Assembly: GCF_040581485.1 (NCBI RefSeq)
Contig: NC_090128.1
Location: forward strand, 45,972,931 to 46,036,930
Source of the DNA: Linepithema humile
Taxonomy: Eukaryota; Arthropoda; Insecta; Hymenoptera; Formicidae
Length of the DNA: 64,000 nt
Direction: 5' to 3'
The position numbers and the translations under genes were made by a program. The notes under the pieces were generated by a model, which made no database searches, was not told where the DNA came from, and was given only the letters and a program-made list of their open reading frames with translations. This document shows, in pieces, positions 12,258-27,400 of this stretch. The first letter of the stretch is position 1; each line of letters begins with the position of its first letter.

Positions 12258-15200
12258 GTACGTCAGCCAAAGTGAAACTTCTCGCGCTCGTTATCTGCTC
12301 CGTGTGCGGTCTGCTCAACCCCCGCGTCATCGTTGTCGTCGTCGTCGTTGCAGTCGTATATCCGTCGCGTGTAGGTCCGTAAATGGACCCACGCTACGCC
12401 GCAACGTAAGCGGGCGCTTGCGCGTGTCTATTTCGTGGACCCACGTTCGCGGCTTACGGATTCGATCGCCTCTCTCTCTTTCTCTCTCTCCGCGACTGTG
12501 CGATGAAGTTTCCTTGTGCGTTTACCGTATCGGACCGCGGTCGAGAAGTTAAATAACGAGATTTTCTCTATTACGGCAGCGGATACCAAGCAGTAATCGA
12601 GCGTCTAAGTGCTCAAACCGCACTTTCTAGTTTCGTCCAAGGGAAAATATAAATTCGGAAAGATGGGATTTCGGATCACTCGCATGTTAGATATTGCATG
12701 TTAGGATTTAATCAAATTATTGCGTCAAACCGTGATCGGCAGATTGAAATAACGAAGTTTTCTTCAATTGCCGCGGCGTACGGATCAATAATCGGATGGT
12801 TAAATATTGAAACCACAATTTTTAATATCTTGTTTAAAACAAAATGTAAATTCTGTAGATGAAATTCTGAATTATTCAGATGTTAAATATTGTATGGTAA
12901 AAAATTAAGTTGAATTAAAAAATTAAATGATTTGCCGTGTTAAATATTGGGGTTCGATAATTTTAACAATATTGACAAATGACTTCAAATGGGATTTAGA
13001 ATAGTAGTTTGAATGAATAAGTAACCTGATAAGAATTTTTAATGTCCTTTTGAATCTTTTATATATTTTCTAGTTTCGTTTACAGACAGATTTATATGTA
13101 GAAATTTCCAATATTCTATTTGTTTCGCGAGGAAAACATGAATTTGGCAAGTGAAATCTGATAGAATATTCGTGCCGGGCGGCTATAGCACTTAGTCACT
13201 GAAATCGCGTTAACGCTAGAAGACTTGGTCTCTGCGAGGTTCTTTTTGCTCGACGACGCGATACCTTCCAAAACTCGCGTCTACGAGAGTATCGAAGTAG
13301 AAGACGCCGGGCGAAAGAGAAGGCGGCAGGAGGATGGATAAATGGAGTAAAAGGAGGCCGCGAGGCGCCTTAAAAATAGAGCTTCCGCCGGGTCAACGAA
13401 CCGGAAGATATCTTATCGACCTAATACGCCCGTAAATCATCGTCGCGTGAACGCAGCCCATACCTTTTCAGATTCATGCCTGGTACCTCTGCCGCGTCAG
13501 CTCCTAGTCTCCGCCTCAGCCATTTTCTTTTTGCTCATCTCCTCTCCACGGTTTCATCCTGCCTTTCCTTCTCACCACGCCGCGGCGAAGAAAGAGCTCG
13601 CCGAAGCCGAGTTAGCTCTTCCTTCGCCCGTCTTCGACGGAAAAATCTTTCGCACGCTCTATTCTTGGAAACAAAATGGATATGATTGCGTGCGCAATCG
13701 TTCGAACGCGCGTTGCTGGTTACCGTCGGAAATGTCGACTCCTTCTTCGTTTTTCCCCTCGCTCGGCAGCTGTCGTGCGTAATCACGGTGCTTTGTCAAG
13801 AAATGGAAGAAGGAGTCACCGTCATATGGAGTCACTTTGTTACCGTAAGGAAACTCCTGTATCACTGTAAAGGAAACTTCTTAGAAATTGACATCTGAGA
13901 AATCAGAATGTATTACAAATGCTTCATATTGTTTTTGTTTCAATCTTTTCTTCGAGAAATTAATGGCTTTTAATGGTCGGAGGATTTTAGCAACGATTCG
14001 CTTTTTGCTCGTTCCTTTTCTTATTCCGATACGATTCGACGAAAAGAACGCGTCCTCGGGGGAAATAAGTTTCATAATTCAGTATTTCTTTCACAGAATT
14101 ATGAGACAAGCAGGCCATTAGTCTCGTTGCTTCTTGACATGTTTCGTCACGGATCGTCACAAACGGGAAAGAGAAAACGACGCGGAGAATGGCGCAGGAC
14201 GGAAGAAAATAATCGCCGCGCGGGGCATTATTTGCAAGAAAGCAAGTTCAAGCTCGAGCTCGTCGTTCGGGAGAGTACGCTATTTTATACGTGCTCGGAG
14301 TATATATGTTTATATATATACCATACGCCGTGCAAGTCTCGAACAACACGGAACGGCTAACGAATACCTGCGAGCGTCGGCAGTACGCGTTTCGCTGTTT
14401 GCTCGTATTCAACAACGGCTCGCGTTAGCTCGAACATTCGACCGAACGGTTTCGCTCGTTATTTATTTCGGCGAAACGAACGGACAAGCGGCCGCGCCTC
14501 GTGGAACACGAACCACCAAGATTCGACGGTTCACCGTCGTCCTTCTTTATTTGTCCGCCCGATATGTGCCAACCCCGCAGCAAACGTTGCGACGTCATCT
14601 CGCGCGTATATACGTATGTACGGCGCGTCGCCTTATACCGAGAGAAAATGAGGAAGTTTAACGACCGCACGGGAGTCTTTTGTAAAAACTGCAAGAACCG
14701 TCGCGCGTCGCTCACTTTGACGGTACAGTCACGTTTTCAACCTCGTGTCGTGTCTCGACTTAACAACGTATCATTCAAAGATAATGCCGAGGAAGTGTGT
14801 CTTCTCCACGGAATTCGTATAAGCGAAATTGTTACTTCATTTTAGATATTATTCTCTAACTGACTGTTTATTGCGAATTTTTATTGGAAATTAAAAATAG
14901 CAATTTTTAATTGAAAATTTTTATAAAAATAGCAATTTTTATACGTAAAACTATGCGCGCAATGCTAAAAAACGTTATTACAATATTTATTGCAGAGACA
15001 ATTTATGATTTAGGAAGATTCTGATAACTTCAGCGGCGCGATAAGAAAATGGTTTTCTAAAGTATTTTAAGTGCTAAAACTATGATGGCAAAAACTAAAA
15101 GTTGTTGCGGGTTGTTCTCGAATTATTAGCAAAAAATGGAGCAGTAAAATGAAAAGCAAAATTTAAGTTTAATATTATAGTTCCTTACAATATCTCTATT

Positions 15201-16266
15201 TTTTACATTTGTTGGTATTTACCATTTACTTTTTTTTACCTTTTATGCAATTTAACTCTGTGTTTGTAATTTAATTTTAGAAACAGAAATATTTTGATGT
15301 GGAAAATTTTATATTTGCTATTATATGTTTAATAACACTCGTAGAATTAAAAAACTAAAAGTTACGGCAATTTCAAGCTTTGTAAATTGCTATTCTATAT
15401 AAAAAAAAAAAATAAAAACAGATAATTGAAAACAATTGTTAAAACACGCCGTTAAAGTTATCGTGATTTATATACAATATATTATTTCGATGTTTGTTCT
15501 ATCCGAATCCATTACATTTTTCTTTCTCACTCGCACAACGACACGCGTATACAATAATATTATCCGTACTCTTAATTTTGAAACTCGCATTCGTACTCGT
15601 CGGTCGCGCATCTGTCGTCAGAGATAATCACGTCATCGGCGAGAGGTTCTTCGGGACTCTTGCATAAAATCCGACTTGTCGAAAAAGCGTCGGTTTCGGG
15701 TGAGCTACTCATTTCTAACGGATGACTCTCAGAGAGGATGGATACGCCTGATGGAGAGCTAGTCGTCGCATTGCTTTTCCACGCGGCATCTTCCTCTCTG
15801 TCTTTCGTTCTTTGATTCCCCTCGCGTCTTCCTTCCGCTGGGCATCCGTTATATCTTCTCTCTGCTCGTTTCATGGTTTGTAAATATTACCTGCCACGAG
15901 ACGTCTGCCGAGTTTATGTTCGGCTTGGTTGCAGCGTAACCGAGAGAGCCGGGCGAGCGATACACGAGGAGAGTCAGAAAAGGGCGGCTGACAAGGGAAC
16001 GTAACGAGAACGGGCGAAAAAGAGAGAGAGAGAAAGAGAATAGTAACGCGAGCACCAAGAGGGTTGGGGGTGAGGGGGGTAGCGAGCACGAGGAGGCGGA
16101 TGGAGTACGGGCAAACTCACTGAGTTTTTACCCCATTCTGAAGTCTGAGTGCCTCGCTCCGCTGACTCTCGAAACGGGTTGCGGAGGCAGAGCTCCAACG
16201 CACCACCACACCGCAACGATTCCCTGGCTACCACCGCCTGCTTCCCCCTCTCTCTACCTTCTTTCA

Positions 16267-16319
<53 letters not shown>

Positions 16320-19300
16320 TCTGCTTCTTCTCTTTCAGACTCCCGCCTGGCTGCCTGACTGCCTTCCACGTTCTTTACAACCTTATTCCATCCCCCTCTT
16401 AGACATGCCCTTACCAACCTTTCAGCCGAGCCCATCAACTTACGTGGGCTGCCGGGTCAGGGGCGGATCGTGACACGAGATTTCGGATAAGACGCCGCCG
16501 CCTTTTCGGATTTTCTACTTTGACCGTATATTGTGCTCGTGCGCCTCTATCAAACTCACCGGGCCCCTTTCCGTTAAGTAACGTTCGCCGCGCAGAAATG
16601 ACGGCGGTTGGAAGATGACGCAATGCTTTTGAGGGAGAACTCACGTTACGCCGTATTTTCTCGCAAATTAAAGCCACGCTTTTTTCCAGATTTTTTTTTT
16701 ATTAAAGCATTGATGCGGGTAATTTTCATATGGGGACATGTCTCTCAAAAAGCTAATGAAAGTTCATACTTTGAAATATACCAAACTTTATATTAAATTA
16801 TTAGCGTGACATAAGAGATTTAATTATAAAAACACTGTACGCGCGACACGAAGAAAATATCTAGTTTGATTTTTGTTTTATTTATGCGAAAATACACAAT
16901 TTCTGCATAATTCAATGTTTTCCCCGCTTTTTTTTTTTGCACTGTTATTCACTGTACGTCCATTGTTCACTTCTTTCATTCTATCATTCTGCCAAAGCAC
17001 CATTATTACATTTCTAAATTAATGAAGGCTCTGTGTTTGTAACTCATTTTATTAACTGATAATATAAATTCAACATGCGAATTGCATGTGCAGTAAATGT
17101 AACGCGTATTTGCCCGCAAACACGCGTTAAACAGATCATTAAGTATATACAGAGCCATAAAATTACGCATGTCCGTGCATACATTACGGTCACATTTATG
17201 AAAGCCCGCTAATTAGAAGTGGTATCAAATGTTGTTCAAAGCAACCGAGAAACTGTCCCGCGTCGCGCTATTTCGTTTCTTATCAGGAAGCGTTTATTAA
17301 ATCGCGTCTCGTAACGCGCTCCCGCCGGCGCGCCACGGCAGTGTATTAGCATTCGCGTTACGTTCTTATGGCACTGAAACGCATGGTATATGGATGCAGG
17401 GGGTGTAGAACTTATCGTTATGTGTTGCAGTGGTGAACCAACGTTACGATCCGGAAGTGCAAAGTCCCAGCGGCTTCCCCGGCAACAACGTGCTCATGCG
17501 CTGCAACGTGCCCAGTTTTGTTCGCGATCACGTCACAGTTACGTCTTGGCTCCAAGAGCCGGCTTTCAATATCTACCCCTCGACAATGGGCGGTAAGTAG
17601 TTTAAATTAGCGTATAATATCAACTATTATTGTTGACAATAAACACTTTCAGTGAGCGAGCGCGCGGAATTAGTCTAAAATTACAAAATTATTTTATACG
17701 TACAAATACACTCGGGCAATATTGCAAATTAATTGTATTGTGATTATATTGTTGGAAAACAGGGGTTATATTACATTACGTCATTTATACGCGCCCGCGC
17801 GCTCGCACACTTGTACAAACGTGTAATTTCCTTCCGATCAATTTAGATTTTCGCGATAGAAACGTAATTCAAACCCGATCGTATGTGTGTGTGCGCGCGT
17901 ATGCGCCGTCCGTACGTTGTTATAGATGGCAAATATCACATGCTGCCGACTGGCGAGTTGATGATAATCAATATTACGCGAAGCGACGCACAGATGACTT
18001 ATCGGTGCAGGACGCATCACCGGCTAACTCAGGAAACCGTCGTCAGCAGCAATGTAGGGCGACTGCAACTGACTGGTGAGTACGTCGGTACATTTTTCTC
18101 GTTGTACACGGAGCGACCGCTGCCATCGCGATTTCGTAAGGAGTCATTTCTTCGCGGTCAATTTACTTTAAATTTGAAATTTGTCATTTAAACTTCCCGC
18201 CCTTGGATCCACCCACGAAAATCACCTTCGATATTCCGTATATTTTGTACGTTTATAAAGAAGTTCAATTAAATTTGCGAAATAAATGCGAAATATTAAG
18301 ATTCTATTGAAGCCGGTTTGAAATTACTTTCAGAATACGGTTCGGTTATTCGTTATTTATAATTAGTTTCTGCCCCGGAGCTTAGTTCGAAAACTCGTAT
18401 TTTCTATCATTAATTACGGAACACAATGGATATCTCGGTGGTTGTCTTGAGGAAAGAACAACTCCGAAATTCGTTAATAAAATGCAGTATGATAGAAGCG
18501 GAAGAGTTAACTATTAGTACCATTACACGCATGACCTCATTTTCGTTGTTGATAAGTAACTTGGTCGGGGATTAGTTCGCTGACGTACGGAAAAATAGAT
18601 TCCGCTCGTATTCATTGTATTCCAAGCACAAAGACCGCTATTCCGACAATTATTAAATTTTTTGAAAACGTAAATAGAAGAGAGCTCGCGGACGCAGGAT
18701 ATCCGTTGTGCTTGTCGAACGGTAAATTCCGGTTCCGCCTCGAGCCGGGCGTATATCGGACGTATGGCGGAGTTTAATTAAATGTTTACTTTACCTGCAC
18801 TCGATTCGATCGATACCGCGGCAATTATACTTCCCATTTTTTTCCATCTGAAGTGAAAGCAACCAAAGGAGAGCGATGAAAAGGGAAAATTTATCCCGCA
18901 GATCGAGTATTCAGTGCCGTTCGCTTCATTAAAATTTTTAATACGAGCATTCGAAATTTGCGGGATGCGCCGCTATCATGTCACTCGATTATTTATATCC
19001 ATTATAAAGTAAATGTCGGACGAGTTACGCGAGTCACCCCCCCTTATCGTTTTCGTCATTTAATTAGTATCTGATCAAAGGGGGGCGTTAAGAATCAAGG
19101 CGTCATCAAACAGAGTGGATAATTAATTTCAGGAGGCATCGCCCTCGTTTTTACGCTCTCGCAATTTGTTCCCTTATCGCACGCCGAGCACATTAACTCG
19201 GATCTTACCTCGCGATAGAGAGAGGGCCACGAGGGAGGCAAGAAGAGAAAAACGGTGCGCTTAACTGCCGGCATGAAACCGTCCGCGCGCGACTTCTTCG

Positions 19301-22300
19301 ACAGCGGCGGTCGATGTTTAATTAGATAACGGGCGAAGAAGTGATGACAGTACTGCGTTGTGTAAATTACAAGAGGGCTGGATAAACGCGCGGAAGGAGA
19401 AAAGGAAGTTACCCCAAGCGATCTGGCTAATGACGTTCCTCTTCTTCTTCGGATCCATCGCGTTCGAAATTAAGTGGAACTTTAATCGTATCCGCGCGAA
19501 CGCGCGGCGGGAAAAGCAAACCCTTGTGCTTGCTTTTTCTGCGATCCCGCTATACGAGCCGGCGAATCGATCCGGTAACGTCGAACCTTTCCCGCAGACA
19601 TTATAAATATTTTATCCGTTTATTATTCTTATTTAACGTGCGCGATTAAAATCGATACTCTCGGCCCACCGCACAAAGTGAATGTAGAAATAATGTTTGT
19701 AATGGAATATTGATCGAGTGCGCTTCTACAACGCGGCAGCCTCATTGTGAAATCTCCTTTCCGACTTTCCGGGCGATGGTCTAGATTTACAAAACTCTCT
19801 CCGAGAGAGTTCGGAAACTTTAAAACTGGCGGAATATCTCGTAATATCGCAAATTTCGGGGCGACTTATTTAAAGTTTCCCGTGGATTCGGGGCGGGAAT
19901 AGAGAGCCGTCGTGTGATTTCATGTGTCGCTACTTTCCACGTACTGTGTTTCAAGTGAAATACGCCACATGAGATTCGCAAGATTGCTTCGATAAATGCG
20001 ATCGGAATAATAACAATTAATTAATATAATTATTACCTATAAACTTTGTCATACATTAAATAAATTAGTGTAGTTGGAAGAGTTCCCCGATTGGAAATTG
20101 GTTAATATGATACGATTTATCCAAGTAAAACATGTTTGAAATCCATAACCAAGCGCAATGCTTTGGCATATTCCTAATCACAAATATTTCCAATGAACAT
20201 CAATTAATTATCGTCCGTTATTCGCTCGTGGGTTAATTACCTCCTGTATCATTTGACGGTTGCCGAACAAACGATATTCGCTGAAAGCCCGGCAGCGATA
20301 CACAAATGGAACAAATATTTGTCTGAAGCGAGTCACAAACAAGGCAGTGAGGGAAAATTCATTAAAAAAATTAATCATTCATTCGCGGTATTTCAAGTTC
20401 CTACGATTTGAATTCTATGACAAACAGAATGATTCGAATTATAATGACAATCATCCTTGTATCAATAATCATTAATGAAATAATTTGATGAAACACAATT
20501 ACGGCGGAGCAATTGAAATTGCAAAGTGAATCGTTAATAACGATAATAGCAATAGGAGCGGCGTTTTATAACTCGAGCTGCCGGACGTTATTCTTGAGGC
20601 GCGCTGGCGCGCGCGAGAGAGAGAGGGATCGCTGCCGTTTGTGTGCCGCCGCATAATCAGGCAAGAAAAACCGATCCGACGTGCTCGGGCAAGAATATCT
20701 CAGCGGATGTTAAAAAATTCACGGGTTTCAATTTCCCTGAAACGTACGCGTTTGCCCGTGCACTCGTAATAAAGCCGGTATGTGTGGCGAGGTCCGCCTG
20801 CGCCGCGCCGCGCCGCGCCACGCCGCGCCGCGCCCGGTGTTTCCCGCTGTGTAAGATAGAAATTTATGCTAAGCGCACTTACGTAGTTAATAACTTAATA
20901 ATGAAGTTCGGGAGAAATTTGATCGTTTGCATATTTCGGCGCGCGCCGTTCGCGCGTCGTTGGCATCCCTGGACCCGGCGTACACCTAAATTAACCAAAA
21001 TCTCGATGTACAGTAGTTTTCCGGAGTAATGAGGAAACTTTTCGGCGCATTATCCAACGCGTGTAAATCCCGGTGGGTGGGTTTCCGATGAATATGGAAG
21101 CGGCGCCAAGTTAACGTTTAATGTACAATTTTGGAAGATGTAATATCGCGCGTATCAAGAGCGACCGTAAAACAATTTCGACGGTGGGCGATGGACGCCA
21201 TAGAGCGGACAACTGCGTTACGCATGTTTGATTTATTGCGGATTTCGATAGTTGAATTTTGTAGGCGTACGTTTTTTTTGCAAAGAGACATAAAGTCAGT
21301 TTAAAATTCGAAAATTTTGAAAACGTCACGCTGATCTGTGCAATACGATGACTGTCGATTCAGCGGTGCAAAATTTATATGTTTTCACTCGCTGTCTCTG
21401 TCGAAATTTTTACTTCTGAAAAGTCGTATTCCGCGCAATTCGCAGCTCGTCGAGAGCGTGGAGTTTTTTCTCGCCCACATTTTTTCCCCATGAATTGCGA
21501 TCGTAATTTATAAGAATTATATTTTATTCACAAGTACAACAAGTAGAATATTACTCAATTAAGACTGACGCGCGCGGCATTGTTCGACGTGTATTGACGT
21601 TTGCGATTAATTTTAATCATATCGTGAAATCAAGCGCGATGCGGCGCACACATACGCCCGCTCGCTCGCCGCTACACGACTACACCTCACGTAAACGATA
21701 AACATTTTTGTCGCGACGTGCGGGAGATGTGTATGAATGCGCCCGGGCGAGTTATTCGCCGCCGTAATCCAGCGCATTAATTCCCCGTTAAATGTAACAG
21801 CACGTATGCGTCGTGCTGTCCACACATCATTTGATCGTGAAATAACACACGTGCCGAAGAGGAGGGCACTTGAGTATCTATGGACGAATCAATAAACCGC
21901 GCTGCATTTCTACCGCAGATATGCGCTGGGCAGATTGAGTGGCTCGATTTTAACAGTGCCACGCGGAATAAAAATACCTACATTTGTAATTGAACAAATG
22001 GAATAACCGCGTCGGCCGCGATACGTCGTTTTTGATACGTTATTAACGGCGCGGCTATCTTCATTTTTGCCGCGCGCACGCGTAACTCGACCGGACGCGG
22101 ATCTGCTTAATTATAAATTCATCCTGCGTGAGAAAATTCGAATTTTCGAGCAGAGCAGAATTACTGCGCGAAGGTATGGCGGGTGCAAATTAGGAAACGC
22201 GAACGATTTATGTAGCAATACAGCTAGCTGTGCGGCAGTGTGCCAGCAAAGAATATCATAACTATGTGCAAGCTTAATTAAACGAATGCGATTTAATCTT

Positions 22301-24439
22301 CGTTTTCCACGTTACGTTGTTATATTATTTCGCACAATAGAATTACATATTGAGCGGAAATGTCTCGCTCGACAATTCCGACGTTTCGGCGCATTGAGAA
22401 AGAGTGTTCAGTCATGAAGAAAAGTGTCATGGAAATTTTGCTAATGCAGGAGGCGTGCCGGTCTTGCGTGGAAGGTTGCTGGACGTTGCCGCTCGAGCGG
22501 AACGTAATTTTTCCGACAGTTTTGATAGCGCGTGACGTAATTTCAAATTCTCGCCAAAGCGCGGAGATATATCGTCGTTATCTAACGTGGTTCCGCTTCA
22601 TAGTGCGCCGTGTCGTAAGACGTGGCGTTATCTGCGACCATAACTCCCCATTAAACGTCGCGCTGGGGATGCGTGCGCAGGGTCCTGTTTTTTCCTCCTC
22701 GCTTCTTCCGCCCCGCGTACTCTCGTTTCTCTCGCCGTCCGAGGTCCTGCTTTTCTTTCCCCCCCCCCCCCCCCCCAGACATTGGCGATTTATGAACATA
22801 TTTTTCACGTATCACGCAGTAAAGTTGGCAAGGATCGATTCGCGAAACGTGCGGCGGAGGCCTGCCAGCGAAACAAGCTTCGATTTTACGCCATAATTGA
22901 ATTCACGTGTTTCGCTTGTTTCTATTTTCAGAGATTCGGGGTTTCATGCCGCCTATAATAAATGACAAATTAGTTTATATGTCGGCTCGCCTGAAGGACA
23001 CCGTCGTGATTCCTTGCGTGGCCTACGCTAATCCCACTCCGACCAATAGGTAAGTTTTTTTTACGATAATCAATAGAGTGTAGAGTTTTATATTGCAGAT
23101 TAAATTTAATTATCATATAAATTAGTTTAAGCAAAGTTTATTGGCGCAATAAACGCTTTTTTTTGTGTCTATAAATGCGCACGTATCTTTAGATCTCGTA
23201 TTAACGGCTTATCTGGCTTATCGCAACGTCGTATTACCGATTTCTCAATTCCGTAAAACGTCCATAATTAGAATTTAAATGCATCTTTCTCGTCGACCTG
23301 TTCGCATATCTCGTTTCCCCTCGCCTCGATCCTCTTAGCTCGCGTTACGCTCAGGTACGCAATTAAACGGTAAGCAGACATTTACTTTCTGACCGAGCGA
23401 TGTTGTTAAGTAATCTGCATACAAAGCATGGAGCCGCGTGCACGTGAATTAAGGACGATGCCGAAGATTAACAAGATGGCTCACGCCCACAGTTGTGGGC
23501 GAATACGAAACAGCGATTCCGAATATCGTATATATTATATATATACATATATATATCGCGGCAGCTCAATGGTGAATGGCAGTTAATAACGAAGAGTGAC
23601 CGCGACGTGCACGATAAATATTGACGATCCAATATTAGGACGAAACCGGCGAAACATACCGACCGGATTTCAATTCCGCTTCCGATTTTTCATAGCCGGA
23701 GATATAAAGTATAAACGAACGGCGAATCAAGTCGCGTTTTAAAGGGATCCGCTATGCCCTCTTTAATGGCTCCGCTAGGAAGGAAGCTGCTCCATTACGT
23801 AATTTATATTTTTATAAAAAAAAGTTTGCTAATATTGTTCTTCTTAGGAATAATAACGAAAGATAAAGGGGAGAGATAAAAAATGTAGTTAATTGCATGG
23901 AAATTTATATAACGAGTTTTATCTTCTTTGTAGAGTTAAACGCGTGTACGTGTATTGTCTAGCGAGAGATAATGATGAAAATCCGTTATATAAAATAGTA
24001 AGTAACGCGCGTTTAGGATGAAGTTCGCAGGATGAAAAACGCGCGATTTAACAGTGTTGTTTGCGTTCGCGCCGGGCGGAATCTGCGGCCGACAGCCGTA
24101 ACGAGGAAATTGGAATCTTTGTGTTAACAGACAGAACATATGTGGACGATACTCCATTCGCTACTAGACCTAGTGCTAGCCCGCCAGTGCGTGTCTCTCT
24201 GTTTTCCTTATATTAATGCTAATTTTAAACATAGATCCGGCCGGAATATTTTGCGCGGTATGAGTTTCCCGTACGGAAATGCGAGAACGTTCAAAGTTCA
24301 TCGACACGCGGACTTACGTTGGCGGAGCAGCAGACTGGAGGAAAGGTAAACCGAACGAGAAAACAGTATGGCGGAGAACATGACACGATGAACTCCCGCC
24401 ATCGCTTCGAGCATTAAATATTACGTTAACGACTGACTT

Positions 24440-24481
<42 letters not shown>

Positions 24482-27400
24482 TCTCTCTTCTTCAAAGTAT
24501 CGTGCCATCTTTTTTTTTTTTTTTTTTGCGCTTGTTTCAACTTCGATGTCGTTATCCAATAACGAGCGGAAGACAGAATCGCGAGATAACAATGCGGTAT
24601 CGAGCTGGCGAGTTTTGTTACACGTCGACGCAACAAGCCGAAGAGACGAACGAGAGGAGCTCCGCGAAACTTGTTGCGTGGGAGGGAGAGCGTGTTATTA
24701 CAGCGGATTACGCGATTAGCAACTAGTTTGGTTCCATCATTGATGCCGCGAGCGCCGTACAGAGGATCGCGCGGTAATCAAACTTGCGTCGAGCGGAAAC
24801 ACACGGTGCTGTGTCGCGCGGCGGGTTGCGCTTGGATGGTTAACGGATGAGCGGTTAAAACCCTGCGTGATAGTCACTCAAGAATATCGCAACGCTCTCT
24901 CGTGTTATCTCACATCCCCCTCCCCCTTTCCCCCTCCCGGGATCTCTCACCCGTTTTGCGCTCCTCCTCCCCCTCCCCCCTCGTTGTAATGTGTAATGAA
25001 AATTTCAAATGTCGCCGGCAGGACATATCGACGGAACTTTGATCGCACGCACGTATAAATATGTAGGATCGATGCGGATAGAGCGGCCACCACTCGCTGC
25101 GTATGCGTGCGTAAGTACGCGCGCGCGCGACGCGTAGATTGGCGGCTCTATGCACGCGCGCGACGCGGCAGTAGCCGGTGGGATGAACGAAGATAGTCGG
25201 AAGATATATAGACGTCGGCTGGGCTGTATGGGTAGCGCAAACAAACCGACCGCTGATTACAGAGACTGCTTCTGACAGCCCATCAAATATTCCGCATTTA
25301 CGTATACGTCGACGTCACTGAGTATTCCATGCTTGTGTTCATCAACCGCTCGTTCCCTCTCTCGTTCCTTCTCCTCCGCCATCTCCACCTCCTGCGGCGG
25401 CCCTCTTCTTCCACCATCGCCTACCGCCTCTAGCCGCCGCCGCCTCCTCTTCTGCCGAGCCGTCTCTTCCGCGGGTTGATTTAGTCGACGGAAGAGAGCC
25501 GGGGCGAGGCTAGAGAGAAGGTGGAAATAGGGATAAGGGACACGGAACGGAAGGGGAAGGAAGGAAGAGACGGAGGAGATGGAGAGGACAAGAGAACGAA
25601 GATGGGGAAGACGGAGAGAGGGAGAAGAAGTGAGTGAGTTTGAGGGTTCGCCGCGACGCAGAGGCTTCCATCTCTCTGGGTTCCCTCGCACTCGAGCATC
25701 CCGCCGTATCCTATCTCCTTCCCTCGCCAATTTCCCTCCGTAAATTCGATTATCTATAGGTATACTCCTCATCCCCGTAGCTCCACTTCTGCCGCGCTGC
25801 TGCCGCATCTCCGCTCCGGCTCTTCGGGCTCTCCTCCTCATCTTCATCGTCGTCATCGTCGTTCTCGTCGTCGTCCTTTCACGTATCTCCACCCGATGCG
25901 CGGAGTAAGCAAGAGTCCCCGGGACCACTATGCTTTGGCGGATTTCTAAACCACGTGGGGCCGATCGTCGGTGTAAGACGAGGAGCTGGATCGAGAGAGC
26001 GGTTATTGTGCGCGCGCGCACAAGAGAGCGGACGATATCGTGGCTAATGGCGCGTTACCGGCAATCGCGGAAAGATGAACTGGCTCCATTCGGTCTCGAT
26101 AAACTTCCCGCCGGGGCGATAAGGGATTTTGAATTGGAATCGATTCAGATGTTGGCAATGACCTGAAAGCACATTTGTTTCGTGGTATGGCGTGGTGCAC
26201 GGTTTGTATTCCGATCGACCCGCTTTAATTAGACTAATTAAGTTGTAGTATCGAAATATGTATGTAGCTTCACGACGCCGATCAATCCAGACATTCACGG
26301 TATTTAATACTTGAAGCTTGTTTTATATTATTAAAAGGACGACATTAATTTTTTTTCACACTATTTTATACGTATTTAATTGGGACCTATTTAACTAGAT
26401 TTACTTTAATTGGAATATAAATATTGTGTTATTTCAGATTTAAACCGATCTCGTCGTTGACGGTACTTAAGAATAAACTCGTTTCACATTATTAAAGAAG
26501 CAGTGTATTTTTTTAACTAATCTCGTTTAATTTAAAGCGCGGAGAGCGCGTGCTTGAAACATATCTGCGTGATATTAAAAATTCATGTCAATCCGGCTGC
26601 ACAAATACATATGCGAGTTCGTTAAAAGCGCAGGCGACGCTGGCTGATGCGAACAGCTTCGGATAGTAGAAATGGCGGCAGCTTGAAATTTTCATCAGTG
26701 ACTTCCTCCGTGGGTGGCGTCGATGCGGTTGCGGCTATCACGTATCGACAGGATTGATAAGATGATAAGGGAACGTTCCCTATCTAAATTTATACTCTGA
26801 TTTATCAGCTCTTTTATATACAGCTTTTGTACACGCCTGTGTGCGCCTGTGCTCAATAATGTGGACTGATTTAGAAACGATTTCGACACTCCAACACAAT
26901 AATAATAATTCTGGATAAAATGGTTAATATTTTAACGTTCTACCGACTGAAATATCTACTTTAGTGTTTAATCCATATATACGCAAAAGTGGAAATTATG
27001 AAACGTAAACACGAAAAGTTAATTTAATTAATTATATACATGAAAGTAATTTGTCGCGCCTTTTTATTAGTTCAAAAGAGATCTCGAGAGGACTTATCTG
27101 GAGAGATCCGGATATTTCGTTGCAAAGCTGCAATAATACGATGTTGTTTTTGAAAATATAACTCTTGAAATTAAACGAAAATACAACAATTTATTAATAA
27201 TAATAATATTGGAAATAGAATCCTACTTTACAATATGTTTCTCGGGATACATTATCGTTGCCAATGAAAGTATATTTATAAAATTTGCATTAAAAGGTGT
27301 TAAATTTGTTTCGATAATGCTTTTTTCTGATATGCTAAAATCTGCTTGAATTAGTTTCTAAAATTAAATTGTTCAGAGAGAACTAAAGTCGTGATGTCGT

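Larger units (their letters stand above)
18076..22931. other. Intron 3 (4.9 kb)
   Basis: The intron spans GTGAGT to ATTTTCAG. No alternative Ig3 half exons of the Dscam1 exon 6 type are seen. It holds a GC pentamer repeat at 20801-20834 and an 18-nt C run at 22759-22776 that makes a decoy acceptor. Otherwise it is unremarkable mixed AT/GC sequence. Confidence 0.75.

Noticed and set aside
15974..16438. 154-codon minus-strand open frame
   Set aside because: Its core is the translation of the CT microsatellite (Glu-Arg repeats); low complexity.
25257..26021. 254-codon minus-strand open frame
   Set aside because: It is rich in Arg/Ser/Pro/Glu with no domain and sits in a GC-rich patch where long open frames arise by composition. 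It is kept only as a region of interest.
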